Made by a program: the position numbers and the translations under genes. From assembly GCA_026003255.1 (NCBI GenBank), contig BPGX01000002.1, positions 560,155 to 624,154 on the forward strand: a stretch of DNA of 64,000 nucleotides. Reading direction: 5' to 3'. This stretch comes from Bacteroidia bacterium (GTDB lineage: Bacteria > Bacteroidota > Bacteroidia > B-17B0 > Aurantibacillaceae). This document shows, piece by piece, positions 1 to 8,958 of the stretch. A model generated the notes under the pieces. That model was not told where the DNA came from. It made no database searches and saw only the letters and a list, made by a program, of their open reading frames with translations. Within the stretch, counting starts at the first letter, position 1. The number at the start of each line of letters is the position of its first letter.

Positions 1-1
1 A

Positions 2-772
2 TATTATCGTGTTTTAAATCTGGCAACAAATACTTTCAACGATGCAACTACTTCGTATTTTCATAAATCGGTGGGCGGTTATCATGGCGCTAAATTGAAA
101 AAATATCAGGAGTTAATTGATTTTCATCTAAGCAAAGAAATTCAATGGTTTTATCAACAATTAAATCAGATTGCTGGTGCTGATAGTTTGTTAGAAACGA
201 AAATTTTACCTTCATTGAATGTTATTAATATGCTGAATACGAAATACATTTTATTGCCTGTCAAATCAGGGGCTATTCCAATGCCGAATGCTTCTGCAAA
301 TGGGAATGTATGGTTTGTAAAACAAATCTTTAATGTAGAAAATGCAGATAGTGAAATTGTAAAACTTTATTCAATTAATACCAAAACGCAAGCAGTTGTT
401 CAGGAGAAAAACAAATTACCACAAATGAAAAATACATACTCTGGAACTGGAAAAATATATCTGACGAGTTATGCACCGAATACGTTAAAATACACTTCTA
501 TTACAGATGAGGAACAATTCGCTGTCTTTTCAGATATTTATTATCCAAAGGGCTGGAATGCTTATGTTGATGGACAACTACAACCACATACCTGTGTCAA
601 TTATGTATTGCGTGGAATGATTATACCTAAAGGTACGCATACTATTGAATTTAAATTTGAACCCACTTCTTACAAAATTGGTAATAACATTGCTTATGTG
701 GGTTCGACTTTGATTTATGTTGTAGTGATAAGTATTCTATTCATGCTTTGGAAACAACTCAAAAATGGCTAA
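2..772 (+). CDS. YfhO family membrane protein, C-terminal part (5' end outside window)
   Basis: The reading frame is open from the first bases of the window, so the true start lies upstream; an internal ATG at 71 is not the start. The visible 256 residues are the soluble C-terminal region and one final transmembrane segment (about the last 30 residues, ending WKQLKNG). Features typical of the YfhO family, as I recall it in Bacteroidota, are the RVLNL...SVGGYHGAKL stretch, NMLNTKYI, and the YYPKGWNAYVDG segment followed by IPKGTHTIEFKF. YfhO proteins are large multi-spanning membrane proteins with glycosyltransferase-like topology; in Firmicutes they act in lipoteichoic acid glycosylation, but the Bacteroidota role is not established. 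Its stop overlaps the coaBC start by 8 bases, suggesting translational coupling. Confidence 0.8.
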   Translation, partial: YYRVLNLATNTFNDATTSYFHKSVGGYHGAKLKKYQELIDFHLSKEIQWFYQQLNQIAGADSLLETKILPSLNVINMLNTKYILLPVKSGAIPMPNASANGNVWFVKQIFNVENADSEIVKLYSINTKTQAVVQEKNKLPQMKNTYSGTGKIYLTSYAPNTLKYTSITDEEQFAVFSDIYYPKGWNAYVDGQLQPHTCVNYVLRGMIIPKGTHTIEFKFEPTSYKIGNNIAYVGSTLIYVVVISILFMLWKQLKNG

Positions 773-1985
773 AAGAAAATATAACATTCTGCTGGGTGTT
801 ACGGGCGGTATTGCGGCATATAAAATTCCATTATTAGTTCGTTTATTGGTGCAGGAAGGATATGAAGTTAAAATTATTTTGACAGAGTCCGCAGAAAATT
901 TTGTAACACAAGAAACCTTATCTGTTCTTTCAAAAAATCCTGTTTATACATCGTTTTTTAATGAAAAAAGAGAATGGAATAATCACGTGCATCTGGCAGA
1001 TTGGGCGGATATAATGGTTATTGCTCCCGCTACAGCGAATACTATTGCAAAAATGGCGAACGGATATTGCGATAATCTTTTAATGGCTACTTATTTATCG
1101 TTTACAAAAAAAGTAATCGTAGCTCCTGCGATGGATGCGGAAATGTGGGAACACGAGACAGTGAGAATAAATTTAGAACAGTTGAAATCCAGAAAAAATC
1201 ATCTTGTTTTACCGGTTGAATACGGTGCATTAGCCAGTGGCATTACAGGATGGGGAAGAATGTTAGAGCCGCAGGAGATTTTTTATCACGTTCAGAAAGT
1301 TCTGACTAAATCAGAAGAGTTGGTTAATAAAAAAGTATTGGTAACAGCCGGTGCAACTTATGAACCTATTGATCCTGTTCGCTTTATTGGGAATCGAAGT
1401 TCAGGGAAAACAGGCATTGCCATTTCGGAAGAATTGGCGCTTCGTGGAGCAGAAGTTTATCTTGTGCATGGAAATGTAACAACTTCATTGCCGAAACATC
1501 CAGATATAAAATGTATTAAGGCATCAACTGCTCAGGAGATGTATGATGCTTGTGTAGAAATTTTTCCGAATATGAATGCGGCGATTCTTGCTGCAGCAGT
1601 GGCGGATTATACGCCAGTTTCAATGGCAGATGAAAAAATTAAAAAAACGGATGATATTTTTCAAATTACTTTGAAGAAAACAAAAGATATATTAAAAACA
1701 TTGGGGGAATTAAAAAGAAAAGAACAATTATTAGTAGGTTTTGCATTAGAAACAAATAATGTGATACAAAATGCACAAAAGAAATTAGTTAATAAGAATG
1801 CCGATATGATATTTGCTAATCAATGTACAGAAGAAAATCCAGCATTCAATGTGGAAGAGAACGAATTGATATTATTGAAAAAGAATAACGAAATTAAAAA
1901 CTTAGGAAAGCATAAAAAGTTTAAGTTAGCAGAAAAAATTGTAGATGAAATTGTAATCGCACTCAATACAAAAAATACCAGTTAA
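765..1985 (+). CDS. coaBC: bifunctional phosphopantothenoylcysteine decarboxylase / phosphopantothenate-cysteine ligase
   Basis: Cytosolic enzyme that couples 4'-phosphopantothenate to cysteine and decarboxylates the product to 4'-phosphopantetheine in coenzyme A synthesis. The N-terminal flavoprotein half (about residues 1-185) starts with LLGVTGGIAAYK and carries the NNHVHLADWAD histidine region, IAPATANTIAKMA and APAMDAEMW. The C-terminal ligase half (about 190-400) begins VLVTAGATYEPIDPVRFIGN followed by SSGKTG, and has the AAAVADYTP motif. At 406 residues it is full length. The ATG at 765 overlaps the end of the upstream YfhO gene. No own promoter is visible, so co-transcription with it is likely. 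Confidence 0.95.
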   Translation: MAKRKYNILLGVTGGIAAYKIPLLVRLLVQEGYEVKIILTESAENFVTQETLSVLSKNPVYTSFFNEKREWNNHVHLADWADIMVIAPATANTIAKMANGYCDNLLMATYLSFTKKVIVAPAMDAEMWEHETVRINLEQLKSRKNHLVLPVEYGALASGITGWGRMLEPQEIFYHVQKVLTKSEELVNKKVLVTAGATYEPIDPVRFIGNRSSGKTGIAISEELALRGAEVYLVHGNVTTSLPKHPDIKCIKASTAQEMYDACVEIFPNMNAAILAAAVADYTPVSMADEKIKKTDDIFQITLKKTKDILKTLGELKRKEQLLVGFALETNNVIQNAQKKLVNKNADMIFANQCTEENPAFNVEENELILLKKNNEIKNLGKHKKFKLAEKIVDEIVIALNTKNTS

Positions 1986-2017
1986 ATCTCCAGTTATTAT
2001 TTCCCGAATTATTAAAT

Positions 2018-2282
2018 CCCAGATTATGCAATAGGATTAATAAAATTTGAAATTTCTATAAAATTAACCTTATGTATTTTAACCACAATGAACACTAAGA
2101 AAATAAACAAAGTTCACAAAGCGCTGATATATTTTGCAAACGAGAAATGCTTTGTGTTCATTTTAAAGAACTTTGTTTTCTAAAAAAATCAAATATTTAA
2201 AACCAAATTAGTAAAGACCATTTATTTTTAATATCAATGAAATAATGTTTACAGTACGTTAATTTCTAATGCATGATTTGGG
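2018..2282 (+). repeat. MITE-like dispersed repeat, copy A
   Basis: 265-bp noncoding repeat filling most of the coaBC downstream gap. It starts CCCAGATTATGCAATAGG and ends TAATGCATGATTTGGG, giving imperfect terminal inverted repeats. Its interior (AACCACAATGAACAC..., AACAAAGTTCACAAAG) aligns along its length with copies at 24481-24771 and, reversed, 30144-30433. It is shorter than those by about 25 bp and its flanks (TAAAT left, ATATA right) show no target duplication, so it looks older. Confidence 0.75.
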
Positions 2283-2321
2283 ATATACTAATTCTAATGT
2301 AATGAAGAAATGAGTTTAAAA

Positions 2322-2367
2322 TAAAAAAAGCAGAGAATCCACATAACAATAATGGTGAATTCTCTGC
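2322..2367 (-). terminator. Rho-independent terminator for the minus-strand T9SS protein gene
   Basis: A perfect 9-bp stem (GCAGAGAAT at 2330-2338 with ATTCTCTGC at 2359-2367) is followed on the minus strand by a T run (complement of 2322-2329). It lies 24 bp past the stop of the minus-strand gene ending at 2391. Confidence 0.75.
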
Positions 2368-2390
2368 AAAAGGTTAACAAGAAAAAGATG

Positions 2391-3335
2391 TTATTTGTTT
2401 ATTATTAATTTTTCTAAGTAATAATTTTGACTATTCCCCAATCTAACAAAATAAACACCTTCGGGAATTGTTTCAATTGGTAAAGCAATTTTATTGCTGT
2501 TTTCAATTTTGGTGTTTTTATAGATGGTGCTTCCCAAAGAATTGATGATTTCCACAAAGCTAATTTCTTTTATATTTTGTGGAACAAGATATACAACATT
2601 GCCAGAAGCAGGGTTTGGTGAGATAGTAAAGTGAGCATTTAAATTGTGAGAAAAGGTAGCCACATTAGTAACAAATGTGGCGCTGCCGTAGATGTTCACA
2701 TCATCAATACGAAAAGTACCGGCTGTGCCTTCGGCATTCCAGGCATACCATCTGAAACTGATTGGAGAAGTGATGTTAGATAGAGTAGGGGTAACCTTAA
2801 AACCGGATAAAATAACTGTTGAAGAATAAGCATCAGTTGTCCAGAAAAACTCATTATTAGTAGTTATAGTAATATTTGTATTAGTAGCTGCTGCGGGAAA
2901 GTTATTAGTAAAACCATCATCGCTTGAACGTACTGACCAAAAACGAGGGCCAGTACCAGATCTATTGGCTTTGAATATAATAGAGTCAAAAGTTAGTTTG
3001 TAATTGGTTTGAGGGTTAATAGTGATTTCATAATATTTATTTGGGTCCAAACTACCAGTGAAATTCGCATCATCTCCATTTGTAGCACCGGTTCCCCAGC
3101 CAGAAAAGGAAAAATAGCCGCTTGTGGATGGACAGGTATTAGTGCCAACTGCAATAAAAGAACCACTCGTTAGCCCGGTAGCCGTGGGTGGAGGTGTTGG
3201 GTCAACGGTACCTGTACAAGGTGTTGTGGTGCTACTCACCTGTGCAAAGTTGTAAGTTAATGTAAAACTGGTCGTTTGTGCCACTATCATTCCAGCGCTT
3301 ACAAGCGTTTGAGCAAAAAGTAAAAGTTTTTTCAT
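2391..3335 (-). CDS. secreted protein with T9SS type A sorting domain
   Basis: A 314-residue exported protein of unknown function. Residues 1-19 are a signal peptide with predicted cleavage at IVA|Q. The C-terminal 75 or so residues are a type A T9SS sorting domain: HFTISPNPASGNVVYLVP, then VEIINSLGSTIYK, and the ending EGVYFVRLGNSQNYYLEKLI. The middle (about 60-220) is beta-rich and Ser/Thr/Asn-rich, with LTFDSIIFKANRSGTGPRFW and ISFRWYAWNAEGTAGTFRID, resembling the jelly-roll segments common in extracellular Bacteroidota proteins. It is monocistronic, with a -7 box upstream and a terminator downstream. The final location is predicted to be the cell surface or medium. Confidence 0.85.
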   Translation of the reverse strand: MKKLLLFAQTLVSAGMIVAQTTSFTLTYNFAQVSSTTTPCTGTVDPTPPPTATGLTSGSFIAVGTNTCPSTSGYFSFSGWGTGATNGDDANFTGSLDPNKYYEITINPQTNYKLTFDSIIFKANRSGTGPRFWSVRSSDDGFTNNFPAAATNTNITITTNNEFFWTTDAYSSTVILSGFKVTPTLSNITSPISFRWYAWNAEGTAGTFRIDDVNIYGSATFVTNVATFSHNLNAHFTISPNPASGNVVYLVPQNIKEISFVEIINSLGSTIYKNTKIENSNKIALPIETIPEGVYFVRLGNSQNYYLEKLIINK

Positions 3336-3354
3336 ACCTTAAAATTTTGATCGG

Positions 3355-3362
3355 CAAATTTA
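3355..3362 (-). promoter_or_regulatory. Bacteroidota-type -7 box for the T9SS protein gene
   Basis: The minus strand reads TAAATTTG here, matching the TAnnTTTG consensus, 20 bases upstream of the ATG at 3335. No clear -33 TTTG is seen at the usual distance. Confidence 0.5.
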
Positions 3363-3438
3363 AGAAAAACAATTTTAAATAATCAACAATTTTATGAATG
3401 GTAAAAATTATTTAACAAACGGCAAATATAAATTAAAT

Positions 3439-4407
3439 TTATTTAACAGACATTTTTACCTGATAACTACCGGTATTTTTCTCGCTATATACCGTTTCAT
3501 AAATAGTTAAATAGATAACACCATCGGCATCTGCAATATATTTTGTGTTACTACCGGCTCTTAGATTTTTTCCGTTCAAACCAATTTTAAATATTAAAGT
3601 CCCATAGTTAAAATAAGTAGGATCTGCAGTTTCATTAGTAATTTCACCACCCACAACATTTCCATCAGGAGTATATTTTTTATTATCTAAACTAGCTAGT
3701 ACAATTTCTCCTCTTGCCGTGATTTCAATTGTTTGTCCTTTTTTAACCTTTATGCCGGTATTAAGCCAGCCCCCATTATTATTCGCCATAATGTGTTTGG
3801 ATGCTTTTACGACAAAACTATAATTCCCATTTGTGTTGTCGAAATACGATATATCCATTGATTTAATATTACTTATAGCAAATGTGGTCTTTAAGAAAGA
3901 GTTAGAAAATTCTATTGTTTTAAAGTCAACAGAACCTGAAATTCGGTCGCCATTATTAGTCATTAGTGCATCCATAAAACTATAATCACTAATGTTGCAT
4001 TCAGATAATATTTCATTCAATACAGCAGAAACGTTCTCAGAGTTTGTAGCTGTGTTTTTATCTAAAAAGTTTTCAATAAAATAAATTGCCTTTAATCCAT
4101 ATTTTTTGATGTTTTCAGAAACTGCTTCAATGCTTTTTTCATCAGAAGTATTGGCTAATATCTGAATATTTTTATTAATTTCAGATGCAATACTTTCATC
4201 TTTTTCTAATCCAAAAGTAATTTGAGCAACATCTTTTAATGGTATCGTCATTTTTCCATAAGGTGTATTGAAGTTGATGTCCTTCATTTTTGCCTGACCA
4301 TATAAGATACTGCCATCATAAAAATAAAGTGTAACATCGGCCAATTTTTGAGCCCAACTAATTGTTGAATAAAACAACAATACAACCAAAATCAATTTAG
4401 GTGTCAT
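3439..4407 (-). CDS. exported protein with C-terminal LecA-like (PA-IL-type) lectin fold domain
   Basis: The frame extends to 4443, but the ATG at 4407 gives a clean signal peptide (MTPKLILVVLLFYSTISWA|Q), so I prefer it (322 residues). Residues about 20-75 form a small beta-domain (VTLYFYDGSILYGQAKMKD, then TPYGKMTIPLKDVAQITFG). The C-terminal 120 residues, beginning NNNGGWLNTGIKVKKGQTIE and containing TPDGNVVGGEI, NYGTLIFKIGLNG and the NTGSYQVKMSV end, resemble the galactose-binding PA-IL/LecA jelly roll. That assignment is from pattern memory and sugar binding is an inference. There is no T9SS tail, so it is probably periplasmic or outer-membrane associated. No partner gene is adjacent; the next gene diverges. 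Confidence 0.65.
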   Translation of the reverse strand: MTPKLILVVLLFYSTISWAQKLADVTLYFYDGSILYGQAKMKDINFNTPYGKMTIPLKDVAQITFGLEKDESIASEINKNIQILANTSDEKSIEAVSENIKKYGLKAIYFIENFLDKNTATNSENVSAVLNEILSECNISDYSFMDALMTNNGDRISGSVDFKTIEFSNSFLKTTFAISNIKSMDISYFDNTNGNYSFVVKASKHIMANNNGGWLNTGIKVKKGQTIEITARGEIVLASLDNKKYTPDGNVVGGEITNETADPTYFNYGTLIFKIGLNGKNLRAGSNTKYIADADGVIYLTIYETVYSEKNTGSYQVKMSVK

Positions 4408-4500
4408 AAAATCATTTTTTGCAAAGAAACTAAACATAACCAATTACAACAAATTTTTTATTTTCTAACTTTTGTAACCAATTTCAAAAGGATTATTCTC

Positions 4501-4508
4501 TATTTTTG
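4501..4508 (+). promoter_or_regulatory. -7 box for the acyl-CoA carboxylase gene
   Basis: TATTTTTG matches TAnnTTTG. A TTTG at 4471-4474 could be the -33 element but the 26-base spacing is longer than usual. The box excludes the in-frame TTG at 4506 as a start and supports the ATG at 4527. Confidence 0.5.
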
Positions 4509-4526
4509 CCACAAATTAGATTGTTT

Positions 4527-6077
4527 ATGCAAGATAAATTAAAGACGCTCGAACAAAAACAACAGGAAGCTTTATTAGGCGGAGGTCAAAAGCGTATTGA
4601 AGCACAACATAAAAAGGGAAAACTTACAGCAAGAGAAAGAATACATTTTCTTTTAGATGAAGGTTCGTTTCAAGAAATTGGGATGCTTGTTACGCACAGA
4701 AGTACTGAGTTTGGATTAGATAAAGAAAAATACCTTGGAGATGGTGTAGTTACTGGATATGGTACCATTAACGGGAGATTAGTGTATGTGTTTTCTCAGG
4801 ATTTTACGGTTTTCGGCGGTTCACTTTCAGAAGCCCATGCCGAAAAGATTTGTAAGATTATGGATTTAGCCATGAAAACCGGTGCACCAGTGATAGGACT
4901 CAACGATAGTGGAGGCGCACGAATTCAGGAAGGTGTGGTTTCACTTGCTGGATATGCGGATATTTTTTATAGAAATGTAAAAGCCAGTGGTGTAATACCA
5001 CAAATCTCTTGTATTATGGGACCTTGTGCCGGTGGTGCTGTGTATTCGCCAGCTATGACTGATTTTATCTTGATGGTCGAACATACCTCATACATGTTTG
5101 TTACAGGACCAAATGTGGTGAAAACCGTAACACACGAAAATGTTACAGCAGAAGAATTAGGCGGCGCCCATACGCATGCAACTAAAAGTGGCGTTACACA
5201 TTTTGCTTGCGCTAATGAGATAGAAGCCATTAATACTATTAAAAAACTACTTTCTTATATTCCGCAAAATTGCGAAGAAAAGCCCCCCAGAATGCCTTAT
5301 GAAATCACCGATTGGACAAAAGAACTTAGACCGGCATTAAATTCTATTATTCCACCATCGTCTTCTCAACCTTACGACATGCATGAAGTTATACAGCAAG
5401 TGATTGATGAAGATTCCTTTTTAGAAGTTCACAAAGAATTTGCCGAAAATATTATATGTGGCTTTGCCCGAATAGTTGGAAGAAGTGTGGGTATTATAGC
5501 CAATCAACCTGCTGTGCTAGCGGGCGTGTTGGATATACATTCCTCTATCAAAGCTGCAAGATTTGTGAGGTTTTGTGATGCATTTAATATCCCCTTATTA
5601 GTTTTTGAAGATGTGCCGGGCTTTTTACCGGGAACAGATCAGGAATGGAATGGTATTATTACCAATGGTGCCAAGTTGTTGTTTGCATTTGCTGAAAGCA
5701 CAGTGCCAAGAGTAACAGTTATTACACGCAAGGCCTATGGAGGTGCTTATGATGTGATGAACAGTAAACACATTGGTGCGGATATTAATTACGCGTGGCC
5801 AACGGCTGAAATTGCTGTAATGGGCGCCAAAGGAGCGGCTGAAATTATCTTCAAAGACGAAATCAATGCCGCTGAAGACAAGGAAGCAAAATGGAAAGAG
5901 AAAGAAGCTGAATACAATGAACTCTTTGCTAATCCTTATAAAGCCGCCGAAAGAGGATACATTGATGAAGTAATAAAGCCAGAAGAAACAAGAATAAAAC
6001 TCATTCGTGCTTTTGAAATGCTTGAAAATAAAGTGGATTCCATGCCTAAGAAAAAACACGATAATATTCCATTGTAA
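4527..6077 (+). CDS. acyl-CoA carboxylase beta subunit (propionyl-/methylmalonyl-CoA carboxyltransferase type)
   Basis: Biotin-dependent carboxyltransferase subunit, 516 residues from the ATG at 4527, the usual length for PccB/MmdA proteins. The N-terminal crotonase-like half contains [36 protein letters not shown], the oxyanion-hole glycines of [12 protein letters not shown] and the [17 protein letters not shown] segment. The C-terminal half contains [19 protein letters not shown] and [17 protein letters not shown]. It transfers carboxyl between biotin and an acyl-CoA, most likely propionyl/methylmalonyl-CoA in propionate metabolism; substrate choice cannot be read from sequence alone. The alpha (biotin carboxylase) subunit is not in the window. 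The downstream MBOAT gene starts 8 bases after its stop, but the link may be positional only. Confidence 0.9.
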   Translation: MQDKLKTLEQKQQEALLGGGQKRIEAQHKKGKLTARERIHFLLDEGSFQEIGMLVTHRSTEFGLDKEKYLGDGVVTGYGTINGRLVYVFSQDFTVFGGSLSEAHAEKICKIMDLAMKTGAPVIGLNDSGGARIQEGVVSLAGYADIFYRNVKASGVIPQISCIMGPCAGGAVYSPAMTDFILMVEHTSYMFVTGPNVVKTVTHENVTAEELGGAHTHATKSGVTHFACANEIEAINTIKKLLSYIPQNCEEKPPRMPYEITDWTKELRPALNSIIPPSSSQPYDMHEVIQQVIDEDSFLEVHKEFAENIICGFARIVGRSVGIIANQPAVLAGVLDIHSSIKAARFVRFCDAFNIPLLVFEDVPGFLPGTDQEWNGIITNGAKLLFAFAESTVPRVTVITRKAYGGAYDVMNSKHIGADINYAWPTAEIAVMGAKGAAEIIFKDEINAAEDKEAKWKEKEAEYNELFANPYKAAERGYIDEVIKPEETRIKLIRAFEMLENKVDSMPKKKHDNIPL

Positions 6078-6085
6078 CTAGTGTT

Positions 6086-7492
6086 ATGACTTTTGCATCC
6101 ATTACTTTTTTGTTATACTTTTTACCACTTTTTCTATTGATTTATCATTTTGTTCCAAAAAATTGGAAAAATGGAATCATATTGTTTGCAAGTATTTTGT
6201 TCTATTCGTGGGGAGGACCAAAATTTATTTTTGTAATTCTGCTTACCACTTTTTTAGATTTCTTTTTAGTTCAAAAAATGTATTATGCCAAATCCAATGC
6301 ACAAAAAAAATTATTCCTAATTCTATCTCTCTGCCTGAATCTTGGAATATTGTTTTATTTCAAATATGCCAATTTTTTTGTGGATAATTTGAATAACTTA
6401 TTTAGTTTCAACATACCTCTAAAAAAACTTTTACTTCCAATAGGAATTTCTTTTTATACATTTGAAAGTATCACTTATGTAATGGATGTTTATCGTAATG
6501 TTCATCCGCCTTTGAAAAATTTCTGGCACTATCAGACATACATTTTATTGTTTCCAAAATTGATTGCAGGACCAATTGTTCGTTTCCATGAAATAGCCGA
6601 CCAGATAACGGATAGGAAAGAGAGTTATGAAAAGAAGATTCATGGAATGATATTGTTTTGTGTAGGATTGGCAAAAAAAGTAATACTTGCGAATACCATT
6701 GGAAGACAGGCCGATGAAATTTTTAGTATGCCCATTGAAAATATTGACACGGCGGCGGCATGGATAGGGGCAATGAGTTACACCTTCCAGATTTACTTTG
6801 ATTTTAGTGGGTATAGTGATATGGCAATTGGATTGTGTAAAATCATGGGCTTTAAAATACCAGAGAATTTTAATAATCCTTATACATCACAATCTGTTAC
6901 AGAATTCTGGAGACGCTGGCATATTACTTTAGGACGCTGGATGAAAAATTATTTATATATACCATTGGGAGGCAATAAAATAGGGACATTGCGAACACTG
7001 ATAAATTTATGGATTGTGTTTTTGCTGTCAGGTTTGTGGCATGGAGCAGGATGGAATTTTATCTTGTGGGGTGCTTACCACGGATTTTTTTTAGTAATAG
7101 AACGATATAAGTTGTTGGATATTTATTCTAAAATACCTTCATTGATAAGAGTATTGTGGACATTTATTATTGTGAGCACAGGATGGGTATTGTTTCGCAA
7201 CGAAAACATACAGTATGCTTTATCTGTTGTTCAGAAAATGTATGTACCAACATTTTCTCATAATTTTAATTATCTATTGAATGATTGGTGGTTTTCTTTT
7301 GTTCTATGTATTTTCTTTTCTTTCTTTACTTTACTACCATTCTTAAAATCATTTCACGATAAAATTTTTTATTTTCAATTCACTATAAATTCATTGAAAA
7401 AATGGTTCATTGCTTTTGTGATACTATACTATATTTCACTTTCTTACATTGCTGCATTGGATTTTAATCCTTTTATTTATTTTAGATTTTAA
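6086..7492 (+). CDS. MBOAT family membrane-bound O-acyltransferase (AlgI/PatA-like)
   Basis: A multi-spanning inner-membrane protein of 468 residues that begins ITFLLYFLPLFLLIYHFVP, the standard AlgI-type N-terminus. MBOAT hallmarks are QIYFDFSGYSDMAIGLCKIM, PENFNNPYTSQSVTEFWRRW, and the active-site histidine segment LSGLWHGAGWNFILWGAYHG. These proteins move acetyl groups from the cytoplasm across the membrane for O-acetylation of an exopolysaccharide or cell-wall glycan. The next gene, two bases downstream, encodes a periplasmic-side SGNH partner, the usual two-gene acetylation module. The target polymer is unknown; no polymer synthesis genes are adjacent. Confidence 0.92.
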   Translation: MTFASITFLLYFLPLFLLIYHFVPKNWKNGIILFASILFYSWGGPKFIFVILLTTFLDFFLVQKMYYAKSNAQKKLFLILSLCLNLGILFYFKYANFFVDNLNNLFSFNIPLKKLLLPIGISFYTFESITYVMDVYRNVHPPLKNFWHYQTYILLFPKLIAGPIVRFHEIADQITDRKESYEKKIHGMILFCVGLAKKVILANTIGRQADEIFSMPIENIDTAAAWIGAMSYTFQIYFDFSGYSDMAIGLCKIMGFKIPENFNNPYTSQSVTEFWRRWHITLGRWMKNYLYIPLGGNKIGTLRTLINLWIVFLLSGLWHGAGWNFILWGAYHGFFLVIERYKLLDIYSKIPSLIRVLWTFIIVSTGWVLFRNENIQYALSVVQKMYVPTFSHNFNYLLNDWWFSFVLCIFFSFFTLLPFLKSFHDKIFYFQFTINSLKKWFIAFVILYYISLSYIAALDFNPFIYFRF

Positions 7493-7494
7493 TA

Positions 7495-8835
7495 ATGAGT
7501 AAAAAAGTTGTAAATACAACAAATCGTTTAAAGAATTATTGGTGGGCTTTTTATTTTCTAATAACTCTTCCTACCATACATACATTTTTAAAGAAAGATA
7601 ATAAGCCCAATCTTACAGGGATTGTAATGTTAGAAAAACGACCTGAATTGAATAAAGAAAACTGGTTTTCAGGATATTACCAAAAACAAACGGATGATTT
7701 TAATAACGATCATTGGGCATGGAAAGAATGGATGGTAAGATGGAATAATCAATTGTATTATTCTTTATTTAATGAGATTCGTGTAAATGGTTTCGTGGCT
7801 ATTAAAGATAATTATGTAATTAGCAAAAGTTATATTTTATCGGCGTATGGAGATGATTTTATTGGTGAAGATAAAATCAAGGAAAAATGCCGAAAAGCAA
7901 AAGTAATTCAGGATAGTTTAAAGAGAAAAAATATTGATTTAGTGTTTTTAATCATTCCCGGAAAAGGTAGAATGTGTGAAGAAAAAATACCAGAAAAATA
8001 TAAACATTCGGTAAAAGCAACAAACTACCATGTTTTCGTAAAATACTTTAAGGAATACAAAATTAATTACTTGGACTTACAAAAGTGGTTTGTAGATGAC
8101 TTAAAGAAGAGAGAAAAACATTTATTGTTTGCAAAATTTGCACATCACTGGACAAACTATGCTGAATGTCTGGCTGTAGATACTATTGTAAAATATCTTG
8201 AGAAACTTCGTCAAAAGCCATTCCCACACATTGTTTGGGATGATGTTGAAATCAGCGATACTCCGAGAAGTAGAGATGCAGACATATTAAAGAGCATGAA
8301 TTTAGCCATCAATCCATCATACAATGAAAAATACTCGTATCCGGATTATGGTTTTGAAGTAGATTCCAGTTTAGAAAAACAAAAAGTTTTAGTGATTGGG
8401 GATAGTTATTGGTATGGTCCTGTGTATATGGGTGTGAATAGATATTTATTTGGAGACGGGCAATTCTGGTACTATTACAATAAAGTCATTCCAACGCCCA
8501 AACCGGGCGAGAAAGTTGAAGTGTGGCAGTTAAACTTTAGAGAAAGTATAGAAAACAATGATGTAATAATGTTAGCTTATAGTGATGGGAATTTATCCAA
8601 TTTAGGTAATCAGTTTATAGAAGAGATGTATTTAATGTATACGAATCCTGAACAATTTACAGAGTATTGGAGTAACAAACAGCAGCTTCAATACTATGCT
8701 CGTCAAATCCGGGAAACACCGGAGTACTTGAAAAAAGCTACCATTTTTTCAGAAGAAAATAAAATTACTATTGATTCTGCAATTATATATTTAAGTCATC
8801 AGTTAAAATCTAACCCGGCTTTTTTTCAAAAGTAG
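7495..8835 (+). CDS. SGNH/AlgX-like O-acetyltransferase partner of the MBOAT protein
   Basis: A 446-residue protein starting 2 bases after the MBOAT stop, implying a two-gene operon. One N-terminal membrane anchor (about residues 15-30) puts the rest on the periplasmic side. AlgJ/AlgX-type features are the ENWFSGYYQKQTDDFNNDHW region, the conserved histidine/tryptophan of AHHWTNYAEC, and the nucleophile motif VLVIGDSYWYG (Ser of GDS). It probably accepts acetyl from the MBOAT and transfers it to a glycan hydroxyl. Compared with AlgX there is no obvious carbohydrate-binding module; the C-terminal 100 residues are helical and uncharacterised. Confidence 0.82.
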   Translation: MSKKVVNTTNRLKNYWWAFYFLITLPTIHTFLKKDNKPNLTGIVMLEKRPELNKENWFSGYYQKQTDDFNNDHWAWKEWMVRWNNQLYYSLFNEIRVNGFVAIKDNYVISKSYILSAYGDDFIGEDKIKEKCRKAKVIQDSLKRKNIDLVFLIIPGKGRMCEEKIPEKYKHSVKATNYHVFVKYFKEYKINYLDLQKWFVDDLKKREKHLLFAKFAHHWTNYAECLAVDTIVKYLEKLRQKPFPHIVWDDVEISDTPRSRDADILKSMNLAINPSYNEKYSYPDYGFEVDSSLEKQKVLVIGDSYWYGPVYMGVNRYLFGDGQFWYYYNKVIPTPKPGEKVEVWQLNFRESIENNDVIMLAYSDGNLSNLGNQFIEEMYLMYTNPEQFTEYWSNKQQLQYYARQIRETPEYLKKATIFSEENKITIDSAIIYLSHQLKSNPAFFQK

Positions 8836-8899
8836 TTTGCCCTGATTGAGTGAATAATGCATTTCATTTATTGAATAGTAGGTTTTATTGAGTGAAATT

Positions 8900-8932
8900 T
8901 TTGTTAAATAGAGAATATAGTGTTTATATTTG
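8900..8932 (+). promoter_or_regulatory. full Bacteroidota promoter for the SprB-repeat operon
   Basis: TTTG at 8900-8903 and TATATTTG at 8925-8932, separated by 21 bases, match the -33/-7 consensus with normal spacing. The ATG of the first SprB-repeat gene is 26 bases downstream. Confidence 0.7.
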
Positions 8933-8958
8933 CAGTGAAATGTGGATAACGATAAATT

